A stretch of DNA of 64,000 nt from positions 1 through 64,000 of the IMG/VR virus record IMGVR_UViG_3300043773_000356; one strand, 5' to 3'. Positions 25,159 to 32,863 of this stretch are shown here, one piece after another (within the stretch, counting starts at the first letter, position 1; each line of letters begins with the position of its first letter). The position numbers and the translations under genes were made by a program. The notes beneath the pieces are model-generated. The model was given only the letters and a program-made list of their open reading frames with translations. It was not told the DNA's origin and searched no databases. The DNA comes from a virus.

Positions 25159-26724
25159 TTACCCTAAATAATATCCACGCTTGTGCCCACGCGCCCCACG
25201 GAAATAACGAATGTCATCAGGCTCATCAGTGGGAAGGCGCAAAAACCCTCCCTCCCGAAACCGCATCAGCGCCATTGTGGTCGTGTCCACCAAGTCATCA
25301 TGACTCATGAACGGGAATCCAGCAACTTCCTCCACCACCTCTTCAGCCCAGCGTGTCTCGGGCACCCACACCAAACCCTGCCTGATGATGTCAGCTACCG
25401 AGTTAAGTCGGGCCAATTTATCACCTGTACCTCGGTGTGGGGTGTACTCATTAACTGAAATACCCATGCGCCGGAACTCTTGGTAGAGCGCCGTACCAGA
25501 AACTTTCTTCTCAACAATGAACGCATCGGGTTCCCACTCCCGCCACTGCTCCATCGCCAGATCCTTAAGATCAGGAAATTCGACCCTTTTCTTGATCGCG
25601 TTGAGTAAGATGATGTGGTAACCCTTCTCCTCTTCATTATTCCAAACCCCCCACACAGTTATAGCGGTGAAGTCCGCACGGTTATGTGTTTCTGCTGCGG
25701 CATCTAATGTAAGGATGATGTAATCACAAACAGGTGGATCTTCTTTTTTCCAAACTTTCCACCACTCACGCTTCACTACCGACGCTTCTTCAGCCGTGGG
25801 GTTCTGCTGGTACTGTGCATTCCACTGGAATAACGGCATCGACGCTTTTGTGCGATGCAAGGCAGTAAGGTCAAAGAATTCGGGCCAAAGGGGTTTTTCT
25901 ATTAATTTGTTTGGATCTGAGGGACTTGGCGTTTCTAATATGGCAGGGAACTCAACAACCCTAAACTGATCTGCCAATTCAGAGTTCGCCATATCCTTAG
26001 TTACCCGACCTGTCAGGTCGTCCATATGCCAGCGGGTCTGCACAATAGCCACCCGACCTCCCGGCATCAAGCGGGTTCTGGCACCAAACGTATACCACTC
26101 ATAGGCTTTCTCGAAAACATCGAAATTGCCATTAATAATGTCTTGCTCGTTATGGGGGTCATCAATTAAGAGCAGGTCAGCGCCACGGCCAGCAAGAGCA
26201 GAGCCAACACCACAGGCAAAATACTCACCGCCAGCATTAGTATTCCATCGGCCCGCAGATTTAGAATCAGCCGCAAGATCAACCGTCGGAAAAATCTCCT
26301 TGTACGCATCACTTGCGATCAGGTTCCTGACCTTCCTCCCAAAATCAACGGCGAGATCTGTGGTGTGCGACACCATCAGGATTTTCTTACTGGGAAATTT
26401 TCCCAGAAACCATGCAGGGAAGTAAATAGAAACAAGCTGACTTTTGCCATGCCGAGGCGGGATATTCACGCACACCCGATCCTCTAAACCAAGCGCGGTT
26501 TTCATTAGCAAGTCAGCCAAAAGCCGATGGTGTTTCCCAACCTTGTAATCCGGCTGCATGTGTTTACAGAATTCAATTAAATCGTTGCGGCATTTCGCCG
26601 CTTGCTTGCGTTTTGCCAACTCATCAGCAACTGCTTCGATTTCTGCCTGTTCTTCGGGGGTGAAGTTGTGCAGATTCTGCAAGAGAACAAGAATTTCCGC
26701 TTCAGTAAGCGTTGTCAGGCCCAT
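25159..26724 (-). CDS. terL: Terminase large subunit (packaging ATPase and nuclease)
   Basis: The 521-aa packaging motor. Walker A is NIPPRHGKSQL (about residue 89) and Walker B is ADLLLIDDPHNEQ (about 180). The C-terminal RNase H-type nuclease domain has Asp in ILTLDAAAETHN (about 338), the IVEKKVSGTALYQEF segment and a late Asp pair in PFMSHDDLVDTTTMAL. An adenine-binding segment precedes the ATPase (KHHRLLADLL). It is immediately downstream of the small subunit and 15 nt upstream of the portal. Confidence 0.92.
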   Translation of the reverse strand: MGLTTLTEAEILVLLQNLHNFTPEEQAEIEAVADELAKRKQAAKCRNDLIEFCKHMQPDYKVGKHHRLLADLLMKTALGLEDRVCVNIPPRHGKSQLVSIYFPAWFLGKFPSKKILMVSHTTDLAVDFGRKVRNLIASDAYKEIFPTVDLAADSKSAGRWNTNAGGEYFACGVGSALAGRGADLLLIDDPHNEQDIINGNFDVFEKAYEWYTFGARTRLMPGGRVAIVQTRWHMDDLTGRVTKDMANSELADQFRVVEFPAILETPSPSDPNKLIEKPLWPEFFDLTALHRTKASMPLFQWNAQYQQNPTAEEASVVKREWWKVWKKEDPPVCDYIILTLDAAAETHNRADFTAITVWGVWNNEEEKGYHIILLNAIKKRVEFPDLKDLAMEQWREWEPDAFIVEKKVSGTALYQEFRRMGISVNEYTPHRGTGDKLARLNSVADIIRQGLVWVPETRWAEEVVEEVAGFPFMSHDDLVDTTTMALMRFREGGFLRLPTDEPDDIRYFRGARGHKRGYYLG

Positions 26725-26726
26725 GA

Positions 26727-27374
26727 TTACCCTTGCTCACCCACTTCTACCGCATCTTCCTCGTCTTTTACCCCTAAAACTTCTTTTACGTCGATCACAT
26801 CCCCACCTAAATCGACTTTACTGTCGTTATCAAGCAGTTTCTGGAGCTTTTCACGCAACTTAGACTCTAAATCAGAGGTCGAACGGTGATTAATCGTCAC
26901 TTCTGAGCGTTCTGTAAACAAACCAACGTCGGAAATCTTACCTAATAACTCTAATGCGCGAATCCGAACCTTGGCATCAGGGTGGACGCTCTCTTTGATA
27001 AGCCTGTTGGTCACTAAACGACGCAGTTCTAAGGCATTTGCCACTACCTGCTGACCCCAAACATCCAAAATACCCCGCAGCTCCAGCAATTCTTCGGGTT
27101 TATCAGGCAGTTGAGGCTGCACTTTGGCATCAGGTAACGTCTGAGCCAGCGCATTGAGGGTTGCAGAGGCGGCAGATTTTGCCGCTTTCTTCGTTTCCGG
27201 GTCTGTTTTTATGGGTAGCCCATGCTGGGCCAGCATATCTGCGGTATTACACGCAGCCTTTGCACGTTCCACGATGTCTTTGAACTGCACATCATCGTTC
27301 AGTTCAATAAACGGCACCCCAAGATCAGGGTGGCAAATAATATTAGGTGGTGTTTCTTGTGTTTGTAGGTTCAT
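26727..27374 (-). CDS. Terminase small subunit candidate (215 aa)
   Basis: The position, 2 nt upstream of terL and first in the late operon, fits the DNA-recognition subunit. It has a Pro-rich N-terminus, a middle helix-rich part (VERAKAACNTADMLAQHGLP; PEELLELRGILDVWGQQVVA) and a second helical part (VHPDAKVRIRALELLGKISD), then an acidic tail. No clear HTH could be marked. Start ATG 27374 is chosen over a GTG at 27395; neither has a strong ribosome site. The transcript probably starts just upstream (27415-27442 promoter). Confidence 0.7.
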   Translation of the reverse strand: MNLQTQETPPNIICHPDLGVPFIELNDDVQFKDIVERAKAACNTADMLAQHGLPIKTDPETKKAAKSAASATLNALAQTLPDAKVQPQLPDKPEELLELRGILDVWGQQVVANALELRRLVTNRLIKESVHPDAKVRIRALELLGKISDVGLFTERSEVTINHRSTSDLESKLREKLQKLLDNDSKVDLGGDVIDVKEVLGVKDEEDAVEVGEQG

Positions 27375-27414
27375 CGTTGTCGGGAAATAGGGCACCGAAA
27401 CAGATTTTATGCAC

Positions 27415-27442
27415 TTTATACAGTAATTATTTATTTTTGCAA
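27415..27442 (-). promoter_or_regulatory. Putative sigma-70-type promoter for the late (terminase) operon
   Basis: Reading on the minus strand, TTGCAA (27442-27437) and TATAAA (27420-27415) are 16 nt apart and lie about 40 nt before the terminase small-subunit start. They match the -35 and -10 hexamers in four and five of six positions. A+T-rich spacing supports it. Late genes may instead need a phage activator. Confidence 0.45.
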
Positions 27443-27667
27443 GGAGGTTGGGACTCCTGACGGGGGGTGTTTCCTATAAGAGGGGGTGGGGGTCGGATTG
27501 GCGGGATTTGAAAAGTGAGGTAGTTATTCGTCTGGAATAGCAACACCTAGCCGCGCGATGGAACCAAGCTGGCCTTGGGGGGGTGCGGGTACGGTGGGGT
27601 CGCGGTCCTGACGTTTGCGCGGGTGCTGCTGGTCGATGCTTGCGTGATGCTGCTGGCCGGGTTTGAT
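27443..27667. other. Divergent control region with G-rich cluster, no gene seen
   Basis: This lies between the divergent late and early operons. The plus strand has an unusually G-rich cluster at 27462-27504: a run of six G, two of five G, then GG and GGG groups, separated by 4-14 nt. An AGGAG...CTCCT inverted pair lies just before it. It could be a packaging recognition site (pac or cos) next to the terminase, or a G-quadruplex-forming regulator. A 64-codon minus frame here is not convincing. Confidence 0.4.
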
Positions 27668-27682
27668 GTTATACGATATAAC
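27668..27682. promoter_or_regulatory. Operator-like palindrome, imperfect copy
   Basis: GTTATACGATATAAC is the recurring 15-bp palindrome with one arm base changed (the perfect form is GTTATACCGTATAAC). It lies about 115 nt before the first early gene. Confidence 0.55.
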
Positions 27683-27747
27683 GCGTGCCTGATAAAATAA
27701 TCTAGTTAAATGTGGCAAAGTCTAGTAAATAGGCGTTCAATACGACT

Positions 27748-27779
27748 TATCGGATGTCGAGCAATCGCTCTGCCCGATA
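27748..27779 (+). promoter_or_regulatory. Leader hairpin before the first early gene
   Basis: TATCGG (27748-27753) pairs with CCGATA (27774-27779), and inside it GAGC pairs with GCTC around AATC. The structure ends 6 nt before the GGAG ribosome site, so it would protect the 5' end or modulate translation. Confidence 0.5.
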
Positions 27780-27797
27780 CTTTGTGGAGTGACTATC

Positions 27798-28373
27798 ATG
27801 TCCAAGTCTACTGTTGTTTCTTTTTCCGCTAACACCAAAGCTCAATTTGCTAAGACGGTCCCACTAGCATTTTCCGCCTTAGATTTACTCGATAAGGCGA
27901 AAGCCAAGGTTGAGTCGGTTAGTTGGGTTGCTGTGGCTGATTCTCTCAGGGCTGACGGGTTCCACGCCGAGTCGTTCAAGCCTACTGGCGACAAAACCGA
28001 AAACCCTGCAAGGTCCGGGGTTCGCATTTTGATCGAAGGTAACTATCCAAAGGCTTCGCAGGAATTGATTGCGAAGGATACAAAAACCCTTAGCCAAAGC
28101 CAGAAGGATAAGCGCAGAGCCCTTACTCAACGCTGGACCGCATTACTCGCCAAGATTACCGATGCAATGGCAAAAGCCGAGGGGAAAGAAGACGCTGCCA
28201 AAGAAGACGCAAAGTCTGACGATGAAAAGGCTTTGGACATGATCAAAGCTTTGTTATCGCACCTTCAGGCTGAAGGTAAGACATGGAAGGTTGTTCGCCG
28301 GGATGACGCAGTGCGAAGCCTGAAGATTGCTCAGGCAGCAATCGAGGGCGTGAAGCTTGCAACTAGCAAGTAA
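27798..28373 (+). CDS. First early gene, hypothetical protein (191 aa)
   Basis: A Lys/Ala-rich helical protein (MSKSTVVSFSANTKAQFAKT, SKPTGD-type Lys/Glu helices, KEDAAKEDAKSDDEKALDMI) with no recognised domain. ATG 27798 follows GGAG by 8 nt. It is the first plus-strand gene, single, with its own leader hairpin and terminator, which suggests strong early expression. It could be a host-takeover or DNA-binding protein from its charge and position, but the function is unknown. Confidence 0.75.
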   Translation: MSKSTVVSFSANTKAQFAKTVPLAFSALDLLDKAKAKVESVSWVAVADSLRADGFHAESFKPTGDKTENPARSGVRILIEGNYPKASQELIAKDTKTLSQSQKDKRRALTQRWTALLAKITDAMAKAEGKEDAAKEDAKSDDEKALDMIKALLSHLQAEGKTWKVVRRDDAVRSLKIAQAAIEGVKLATSK

Positions 28374-28380
28374 TTAACCT

Positions 28381-28408
28381 GAAGGCTGTTATACGTATAA
28401 CAGCCTTC
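28381..28408 (+). terminator. Perfect 28-bp palindrome with operator core, likely terminator
   Basis: The 14-bp arm GAAGGCTGTTATAC is repeated perfectly in inverted order, seven bases after the stop of the first early gene, and is followed by GCCTTTTC. Its centre, GTTATACGTATAAC, is the recurring operator with the middle base removed. It may be a terminator and also a binding site for the same regulator. Confidence 0.65.
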
Positions 28409-28428
28409 GCCTTTTCTAGGGGATTGGA

Positions 28429-28515
28429 ATGGATAGGATGGATTGTTTTGTTATGGGTTACATGGTTGCCATGTTAATCGTCGTAATCATGCTTGCATGT
28501 TATGGGGTAATTTGA
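28429..28515 (+). CDS. Single-helix membrane microprotein (28 aa)
   Basis: A short frame from ATG 28429 with a GGGGATTGGA site upstream, ending one base before the next start. It encodes MDRMDCFVMGYMVAMLIVVI, then MLACYGVI, a single transmembrane helix. Close spacing to the following gene and the hydrophobic pattern make it credible, but it is too short for certainty. Confidence 0.45.
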   Translation: MDRMDCFVMGYMVAMLIVVIMLACYGVI

Positions 28516-28516
28516 A

Positions 28517-28744
28517 ATGGACATCGAAACAATTAGCAAGGTTTGGCCGAGCATCAAAGCTCGGATTGTGCACAATCAATATGGTTCGCTGATTGTGTTA
28601 ACCGGAAAAAATTCTAAGGTAGTTGCTAATCATCTAGCACGCGAAAATTACCTGAACGGGTTTACTAACACCCGTTGGCGTGATGTACGTTATGGGCTCG
28701 GTTATGCTGTGCCCCTATACAATAACCCGTTAGATAGCATCTAA
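28517..28744 (+). CDS. Small hypothetical protein (75 aa)
   Basis: The 75-aa protein (MDIETISKVWPSIKARIVHN, QYGSLIVLTGKNSKVVANHL) has a mixed alpha/beta pattern ending RWRDVRYGLGYAVPLYNNPL. No family is recognised. It is followed directly by two strong terminators, so it ends an early transcription unit. Confidence 0.65.
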   Translation: MDIETISKVWPSIKARIVHNQYGSLIVLTGKNSKVVANHLARENYLNGFTNTRWRDVRYGLGYAVPLYNNPLDSI

Positions 28745-28750
28745 CCAAGG

Positions 28751-28772
28751 CCCGCCTCGGCGGGTTTTTTTT
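28751..28772 (+). terminator. Intrinsic terminator
   Basis: CCCGC and GCGGG pair around CTCG (28751-28764), followed by eight T (28765-28772). It lies 6 nt after the 75-aa gene. Confidence 0.88.
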
Positions 28773-28790
28773 CGTCCTAATTTTTTGAGT

Positions 28791-28820
28791 GGCAAGCTGC
28801 TAGCAGCTTGCCATTTTTTT
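28791..28820 (+). terminator. Second intrinsic terminator
   Basis: A 22-bp perfect palindrome with arms GGCAAGCTGCT and AGCAGCTTGCC (28791-28812) ends in a run of seven T (28814-28820). It backs up the terminator 20 nt upstream. Confidence 0.8.
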
Positions 28821-28858
28821 CGCCCATTGTCAACTGTTATATGTTCTAGAACTTATAT

Positions 28859-28873
28859 GTTATACCGTATAAC
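28859..28873. promoter_or_regulatory. Operator palindrome GTTATACCGTATAAC
   Basis: Perfect 7-bp arms around one C, in the noncoding region after the double terminator. A 13-base segment with ACCAGTGACAGGG follows, and is repeated after the next copy. Confidence 0.7.
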
Positions 28874-28965
28874 AAACCCCCTGATACCAGTGACAGGGGG
28901 CGGCGGCGAGCATCCCAGCAGCGGCGACGGCAGTGAATCCCCAAAACATAGCCACGCAATAAGAT

Positions 28966-28980
28966 GTTATACCGTATAAC
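28966..28980. promoter_or_regulatory. Operator palindrome GTTATACCGTATAAC
   Basis: Perfect copy 107 bp from the previous one, followed by ATTTTGGGGTGAAACCAGTG. The same ACCAGTGAC segment follows the copies at 28859 and 36088. Confidence 0.7.
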
Positions 28981-29476
28981 ATTTTGGGGTGAAACCAGTG
29001 ACAGGGAGCAGCGGGGAGTATCGGCATGGGACCAAGCGAATGAGTCAAATGAAGTTTTGGTTCACATACTATCAATACCTAGTACGCTTCACCACTAGCT
29101 ACCATAATTAGCCACAATCTGTAGCCTTCAGATTCTATTAAATTTTATGTATATATATATATATATATATTGAGTAATAAGTATGAGTTTTTAGAGGGTC
29201 TAAAAACATTTTTTCCCCGAGGTTCCCCCGAGAGGTGCCTTGACCCCCCAAAAACCGAAAAAATCCTGAGATACCTCAAAACCCGTACACATTGGTAATT
29301 CCCATACTTCAAGGACTTACGTCCATCGACCCCATGCACTATCACAACTCTACACCCCTACACACTCTTAACCACTTTCTACACCCCATTTTCCCCTCCA
29401 TACCCACTGCAACTTCTACCACCCGATACCATCCCTTAACACCTTTTTGCATACTTTATGCAACGCTTCCAACCCC

Positions 29477-29505
29477 TTGACAAATGTTATAAATTGTGGT
29501 AAAAT
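29477..29505 (+). promoter_or_regulatory. Sigma-70 promoter P1 of the early/middle genes
   Basis: TTGACA (29477-29482), 17 nt, then TAAAAT (29500-29505): a perfect -35 and a good -10. It resembles P2 at 30300 (shared TTGACAAATGT and GTGGTAAA), and each is followed by an operator about 55-60 nt downstream. Confidence 0.82.
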
Positions 29506-29565
29506 GGGGGTGTTGTACAAGCAGTTGAGAAGCAGTAGTTGACGAGTAGTTGAGTGCCATAAATG

Positions 29566-29580
29566 GTTATACCGTATAAC
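29566..29580. promoter_or_regulatory. Operator palindrome GTTATACCGTATAAC
   Basis: Perfect copy about 60 nt downstream of the P1 -10 hexamer, inside the leader. A bound regulator here could block elongation. Confidence 0.75.
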
Positions 29581-29627
29581 AAGCCGTTCCTTTAATTTTT
29601 CTCACCGTCTTTTCCGTTTTTGATTTT

Positions 29628-29642
29628 GTTATACCGTATAAC
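29628..29642. promoter_or_regulatory. Operator palindrome GTTATACCGTATAAC
   Basis: Perfect copy 62 bp from the previous one and about 40 nt before the zinc-ribbon gene start. Confidence 0.75.
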
Positions 29643-29681
29643 AACTCTTTTTATTTAATCTTTCTGGGGGTCTACACCATC

Positions 29682-29903
29682 ATGCCTATTTTTATCCACT
29701 GCCGCGATTGCGGCGACAAACTCCGCAAAAAGAAGGACCGTGAGCACGGCACCTGTTGGGACTGCCGAGAGGTAGCGGCGATTAATGTGAGGAAGTCATG
29801 GTGTGTTGTGCAGGAATACGGCAAGGGTCCATATCAACTAGTCACCGCTGCCGCTGCACCCACCACCCTGAAACAAACCAACCAAAAAAGCGTACGCACA
29901 TGA
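29682..29903 (+). CDS. Small zinc-ribbon protein (73 aa)
   Basis: Two CxxC pairs, HCRDCGDK and GTCWDCREV, mark a zinc ribbon in the N-terminal 40 residues; the rest is basic with a Thr/Lys tail. It is the first gene after promoter P1 and overlaps the next by 4 nt (ATGA). Such small proteins often bind nucleic acids or transcription factors; the role is unknown. Confidence 0.7.
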   Translation: MPIFIHCRDCGDKLRKKKDREHGTCWDCREVAAINVRKSWCVVQEYGKGPYQLVTAAAAPTTLKQTNQKSVRT

Positions 29904-30118
29904 AAACCAAATACAAAGCATCAGCAAAGCTAATAACCCAAGACGGCAAAACAATTGTCCTGCGGTTTCACAGTCTCACCTTCGCACAAGCGAAGGCATT
30001 CCAAAAAACGTTCGATCAGTTCGACCACATACGCAGCGATGCAGATTTAGTTTTTCATGGTTGGTCAGAGGTCAAGCTGAAAGATGTTATTGATGCAGAG
30101 AAGGAGGGGTTGGTATGA
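29900..30118 (+). CDS. Hypothetical protein (72 aa)
   Basis: ATG 29900 overlaps the preceding stop and the gene ends by overlapping the next start. It encodes MKTKYKASAKLITQDGKTIV, then LRFHSLTFAQAKAFQKTFDQ and an acidic helix KLKDVIDAEKEGLV. It has mixed strand and helix, no known family. The tight coupling to both neighbours supports coding. Confidence 0.65.
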   Translation: MKTKYKASAKLITQDGKTIVLRFHSLTFAQAKAFQKTFDQFDHIRSDADLVFHGWSEVKLKDVIDAEKEGLV

Positions 30119-30303
30119 AGCAGATTGAAACGTGGGCACAGGTAAGCACCCGCAAGGTAGAGCCTAGATACGTATCACCAGACGAGCACCGTAGGCTTGA
30201 GCGCGTCGCTGTTGGGAGAATATGCAGGTGTAATGATTGCATTTGCTGTGCAGAGTTTAGAGCAGATAAACAAATGCAAACTAGTAAACTATCAACCTAT
30301 TGA
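30115..30303 (+). CDS. Small Cys-rich protein (62 aa)
   Basis: It begins MKQIETWAQVSTRKVEPRYV and has a compact Cys cluster (CRCNDCICC) that might bind zinc, then ends in a polar tail. The end of its frame overlaps promoter P2. No family is recognised; it ends the three-gene unit driven by P1. Confidence 0.6.
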   Translation: MKQIETWAQVSTRKVEPRYVSPDEHRRLERVAVGRICRCNDCICCAEFRADKQMQTSKLSTY

Positions 30304-30328
30304 CAAATGTGGTAAATAGTGGTAAATA
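30300..30328 (+). promoter_or_regulatory. Sigma-70 promoter P2 with tandem decamers
   Basis: TTGACA (30300-30305), 17 nt, then TAAATA (30323-30328). The spacer and -10 lie in three direct copies of GTGGTAAATA/C (30309-30338), so a second -10 is possible 10 nt on. It drives the DUF3150-like and downstream genes, with an operator about 56 nt downstream. Confidence 0.7.
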
Positions 30329-30383
30329 GTGGTAAACTATAGCTTGTTGTACAGTTTTGAAGTAGCAGGTTATCCGGTAAGTT

Positions 30384-30398
30384 GTTATACCGTATAAC
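30384..30398. promoter_or_regulatory. Operator palindrome GTTATACCGTATAAC
   Basis: Perfect copy in the leader of promoter P2, 61 nt before the start of the gene at 30460. Confidence 0.75.
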
Positions 30399-30459
30399 AT
30401 TTTCGTAGGTGGTTTCGTTTTTACTTTTGATTTTTATTTTTACTCTTGGAGATTTCACA

Positions 30460-31449
30460 ATGGACTCAACACAAACAATCATCGGCACCCAACCATTCAC
30501 ATCTTCCCTTCCACCCTTCGACCCACCACTCACACCACCACTTACACCTCAACCCCTAACTGCGCCGACTGCTATATCCGTGCCGGATCTTGGGTTGTCT
30601 TGTGTGTACGTGTCATTCAGTGCAGGTTATCCCCCGTTCCGCAAGCTCGACAAGGACGTGAGCGAGGAGGTGGACGCAGCCAAGAACACACGCACTCGTG
30701 CGGGTAACTACCATAAGAAACTTTTGGGTGACTGCCCGACGTTTGATCGCATCGTCAAGTTCGTGGCTAACACACGTAACCGCATCCATTACAAACTCAC
30801 AAAGCCGTGGGGTGATGGCGACTCGGGGCGTGGGTTGCGTGTGACAACCACGGAGATCTTCTTGAATGAGTATGTGCCGAAGATGAGCGCAGCGGAGAGC
30901 GAGTATTGGCAGTTGGTTCAAGAGTTCCTCGACGAGTACGACACGTTCGTGAGTGCAGCTGCGTTTCAGCTGCAAGACTTGTTTAACCGTGACGACTACC
31001 CACCCAAGGATAAGGTCGCTAAGAAGTTTCATTGGTCATATGCACCGTGCCCTGTGCCTAACGAGGACGACTTCCGTATTCAGGCAGGGCGGGATGCGGT
31101 TGCGCTGATTAAGTCTCAATACCAAACACATTATGAGGAGTGCATCAAGAACATTCAGAGTGACAACTGGAAGCAGTTGCATGAGGTGCTCACGAACATG
31201 AGCGAGCGACTCGCGGTCAATGGGGAGACTAAAACAATCTTCAGGGATACGCTGATCAGTAACGCCGTGGCAGCTTGCAACATGCTGAAAGGTTTCAACG
31301 TGAACAATGACCCTGCACTTGAGGTAGCACGACTCAAGCTTGAGGAAACACTTTATGGTGTGTCAGCGGACGCACTGCGTGAGGACTTGGGCTTGCGTCA
31401 CGATGTGAAAAGCAAGGTCGATTCAATCCTGAAAGATATGGATTGGTAA
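30460..31449 (+). CDS. DUF3150-like protein paired with a MoxR ATPase (329 aa)
   Basis: After a Pro/Thr-rich N-terminus, the body is helical (RKLDKDVSEEVDAAKNTRTR, FLDEYDTFVSAAAFQLQDLF, IKNIQSDNWKQLHEVLTNMS) with a conserved FHWSYAPCPVPNEDDFRI segment. I recall proteins of this sort next to MoxR ATPases in phages as DUF3150. ATG 30460 follows TCTTGGAGA by 7 nt; a longer frame from 30409 has no ribosome site. With the next two genes it forms a likely complex; its own role is not known. Confidence 0.65.
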   Translation: MDSTQTIIGTQPFTSSLPPFDPPLTPPLTPQPLTAPTAISVPDLGLSCVYVSFSAGYPPFRKLDKDVSEEVDAAKNTRTRAGNYHKKLLGDCPTFDRIVKFVANTRNRIHYKLTKPWGDGDSGRGLRVTTTEIFLNEYVPKMSAAESEYWQLVQEFLDEYDTFVSAAAFQLQDLFNRDDYPPKDKVAKKFHWSYAPCPVPNEDDFRIQAGRDAVALIKSQYQTHYEECIKNIQSDNWKQLHEVLTNMSERLAVNGETKTIFRDTLISNAVAACNMLKGFNVNNDPALEVARLKLEETLYGVSADALREDLGLRHDVKSKVDSILKDMDW

Positions 31450-31526
31450 TTTGGGCAGGATGGGCAGGTTTTTTGAAAACTTTTGCGGTAGGGGTGGCAA
31501 GTTGAAAACGATATTTCTGAAAACTT

Positions 31527-31541
31527 GTTATACCGTATAAC
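31527..31541. promoter_or_regulatory. Operator palindrome GTTATACCGTATAAC
   Basis: Perfect copy 45 nt before the MoxR gene start, between two genes of the same module. Confidence 0.75.
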
Positions 31542-31586
31542 AAACACCCCGACTTTCTTTATTTCTATTTTTACTTGGAGAATCTC

Positions 31587-32696
31587 ATGACGACTACAGC
31601 AACATCCACAGCATCACAGCTTTACACACTCACCCTGCGTGAGGCGACCGAGATGGTTGGTTTCAAGGGTCACGATGTGACCTGTCTTGTGCGGGGTCCG
31701 ATGGGTACGGGCAAGTCATCGATACTGAAAACCCTAGCCAAGCAGTATCCTGACTATGTGCCGTGTTATTTCGACGGCACCACAAAAGATCTTGGTGACA
31801 TGATGTATCCGAAGATCGCTAACTTCGATCAGACGGGTAAAGACTATGCGACCTTCGTGCCCAACGAGGAGTTCGGGTTACACCTTGGCAAGCCTGTGAT
31901 TCTGATGATCGACGAGATCGGTAAGATGTTTGCACCTGTGCGTAATGCTTGTATGCGTCTGATGTACGAACGTGTTATGGCATCAACCCCTGTCCCCGGC
32001 ATTATCTTCGCAACCACAAACAACTCATCAGAAAATCTTGGTGACGTGATCCTGCCTCACCAGAATGATCGCATGACCGAGCTTGTTATTTCAGGACCGA
32101 CTAACGAGGAGTGGGTGGAGGACTTCGCAATCCCTAACGGGTTAGAGGCAGTGCTGATTAAGTGGGCTATTGATAACCCACAGTTATTCCACAACCCTGA
32201 GATGTACAAGGACTACAAGGACAACGAGTACATCCCTCACCCAACGTCACCCCATAAACACTTCTGCACACCGAGGTCGATGCACCGTGCGAATCATTGG
32301 CTCACAATCAGAGACAAGATTTCATCTAAACAACTTATGGCTGCGTTGATCGGTACGCTTGGTCCCAAGGGTGCTGCCGACTTGCATACGCATATCGCCA
32401 TATCAGATCAGATGCCGACGCAAGCGAGTATTAAAGTGGACCCGAGAAACGCAGTTATCCCACGCAGTGCAGCAGCGTGTCAGATGGTGGTGTACCGTGC
32501 GCTGACAAGCATGAAGCTCGACATGATCGACCCGTGGATGGACTACATGCTGAGACTTGAGCCCGAGCATCAGTCAGTGTTTGCTAATCAGGCGAGGCGT
32601 AACACGTACCCGCACCGCCAGATGGTGATGACTAATCCAAAGTTTGTTAAGTGGAGCGTGGCTAACAACTTCGCATTCACGGCAGACAAGAACTGA
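31587..32696 (+). CDS. MoxR-type AAA+ ATPase (369 aa)
   Basis: An AAA+ ATPase of the MoxR/CbbQ group. Walker A is GPMGTGKSSIL (about residues 37-47) and Walker B is VILMIDEIGKMF (about 103-114), followed by the sensor-1-like IIFATTNNSSEN. MoxR proteins work as chaperone-like machines with VWA-domain partners, as encoded two genes away. The ATPase is followed by a sizeable C-terminal part with PHPTSPHKHFCTPRSMHRAN. ATG 31587 is used, with GGAG 8 nt upstream; a TTG 12 nt earlier is an alternative. Confidence 0.85.
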   Translation: MTTTATSTASQLYTLTLREATEMVGFKGHDVTCLVRGPMGTGKSSILKTLAKQYPDYVPCYFDGTTKDLGDMMYPKIANFDQTGKDYATFVPNEEFGLHLGKPVILMIDEIGKMFAPVRNACMRLMYERVMASTPVPGIIFATTNNSSENLGDVILPHQNDRMTELVISGPTNEEWVEDFAIPNGLEAVLIKWAIDNPQLFHNPEMYKDYKDNEYIPHPTSPHKHFCTPRSMHRANHWLTIRDKISSKQLMAALIGTLGPKGAADLHTHIAISDQMPTQASIKVDPRNAVIPRSAAACQMVVYRALTSMKLDMIDPWMDYMLRLEPEHQSVFANQARRNTYPHRQMVMTNPKFVKWSVANNFAFTADKN

Positions 32697-32765
32697 CCGG
32701 ACCTAACCCTCATCACATGTAAGAGCAGAACTACTAGCATGGCAGATGTGAGCGTATTTTTGCGT

Positions 32766-32799
32766 GGCACCCTTGATGAGGGGCGTAGGGTAGGGTGCC
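32766..32799 (+). other. Structured intergenic element (hairpin)
   Basis: GGCACCCT (32766-32773) and AGGGTGCC (32792-32799) form an 8-bp stem, and TGC/GCA just outside it could add three pairs. It lies in the 200-nt gap between the ATPase and the metallopeptidase-VWA gene. There is no U-run, so it is more likely a processing or regulatory structure than a terminator. Confidence 0.4.
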
Positions 32800-32863
32800 G
32801 CACTCCTGACATGAGGTGGGCATGTAATCTGCCTTTCCCACCACACAACCCTGGCATTGAAAA

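Larger units (their letters stand above)
28821..29476. other. Noncoding region: operators, duplicated segment, AT repeat, G-poor stretch
   Basis: No convincing gene is found. In order: two operator palindromes (28859, 28966), each followed about 10 nt later by a related segment with ACCAGTGACAGGG (28887 and 28995 regions); a run of about 20 alternating T and A (29148-29170); and a stretch at about 29336-29476 in which the plus strand has only about six G but many C. The combination of AT-rich melting, strand asymmetry and repeats fits a replication origin, but no iteron or primer gene can be marked. Confidence 0.45.

Noticed and set aside
27524-27718. Minus-strand 64-codon frame in the divergent control region
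   Set aside because: It needs a TTG start with no ribosome site, runs through the operator-like palindrome and shows no recognisable protein pattern.
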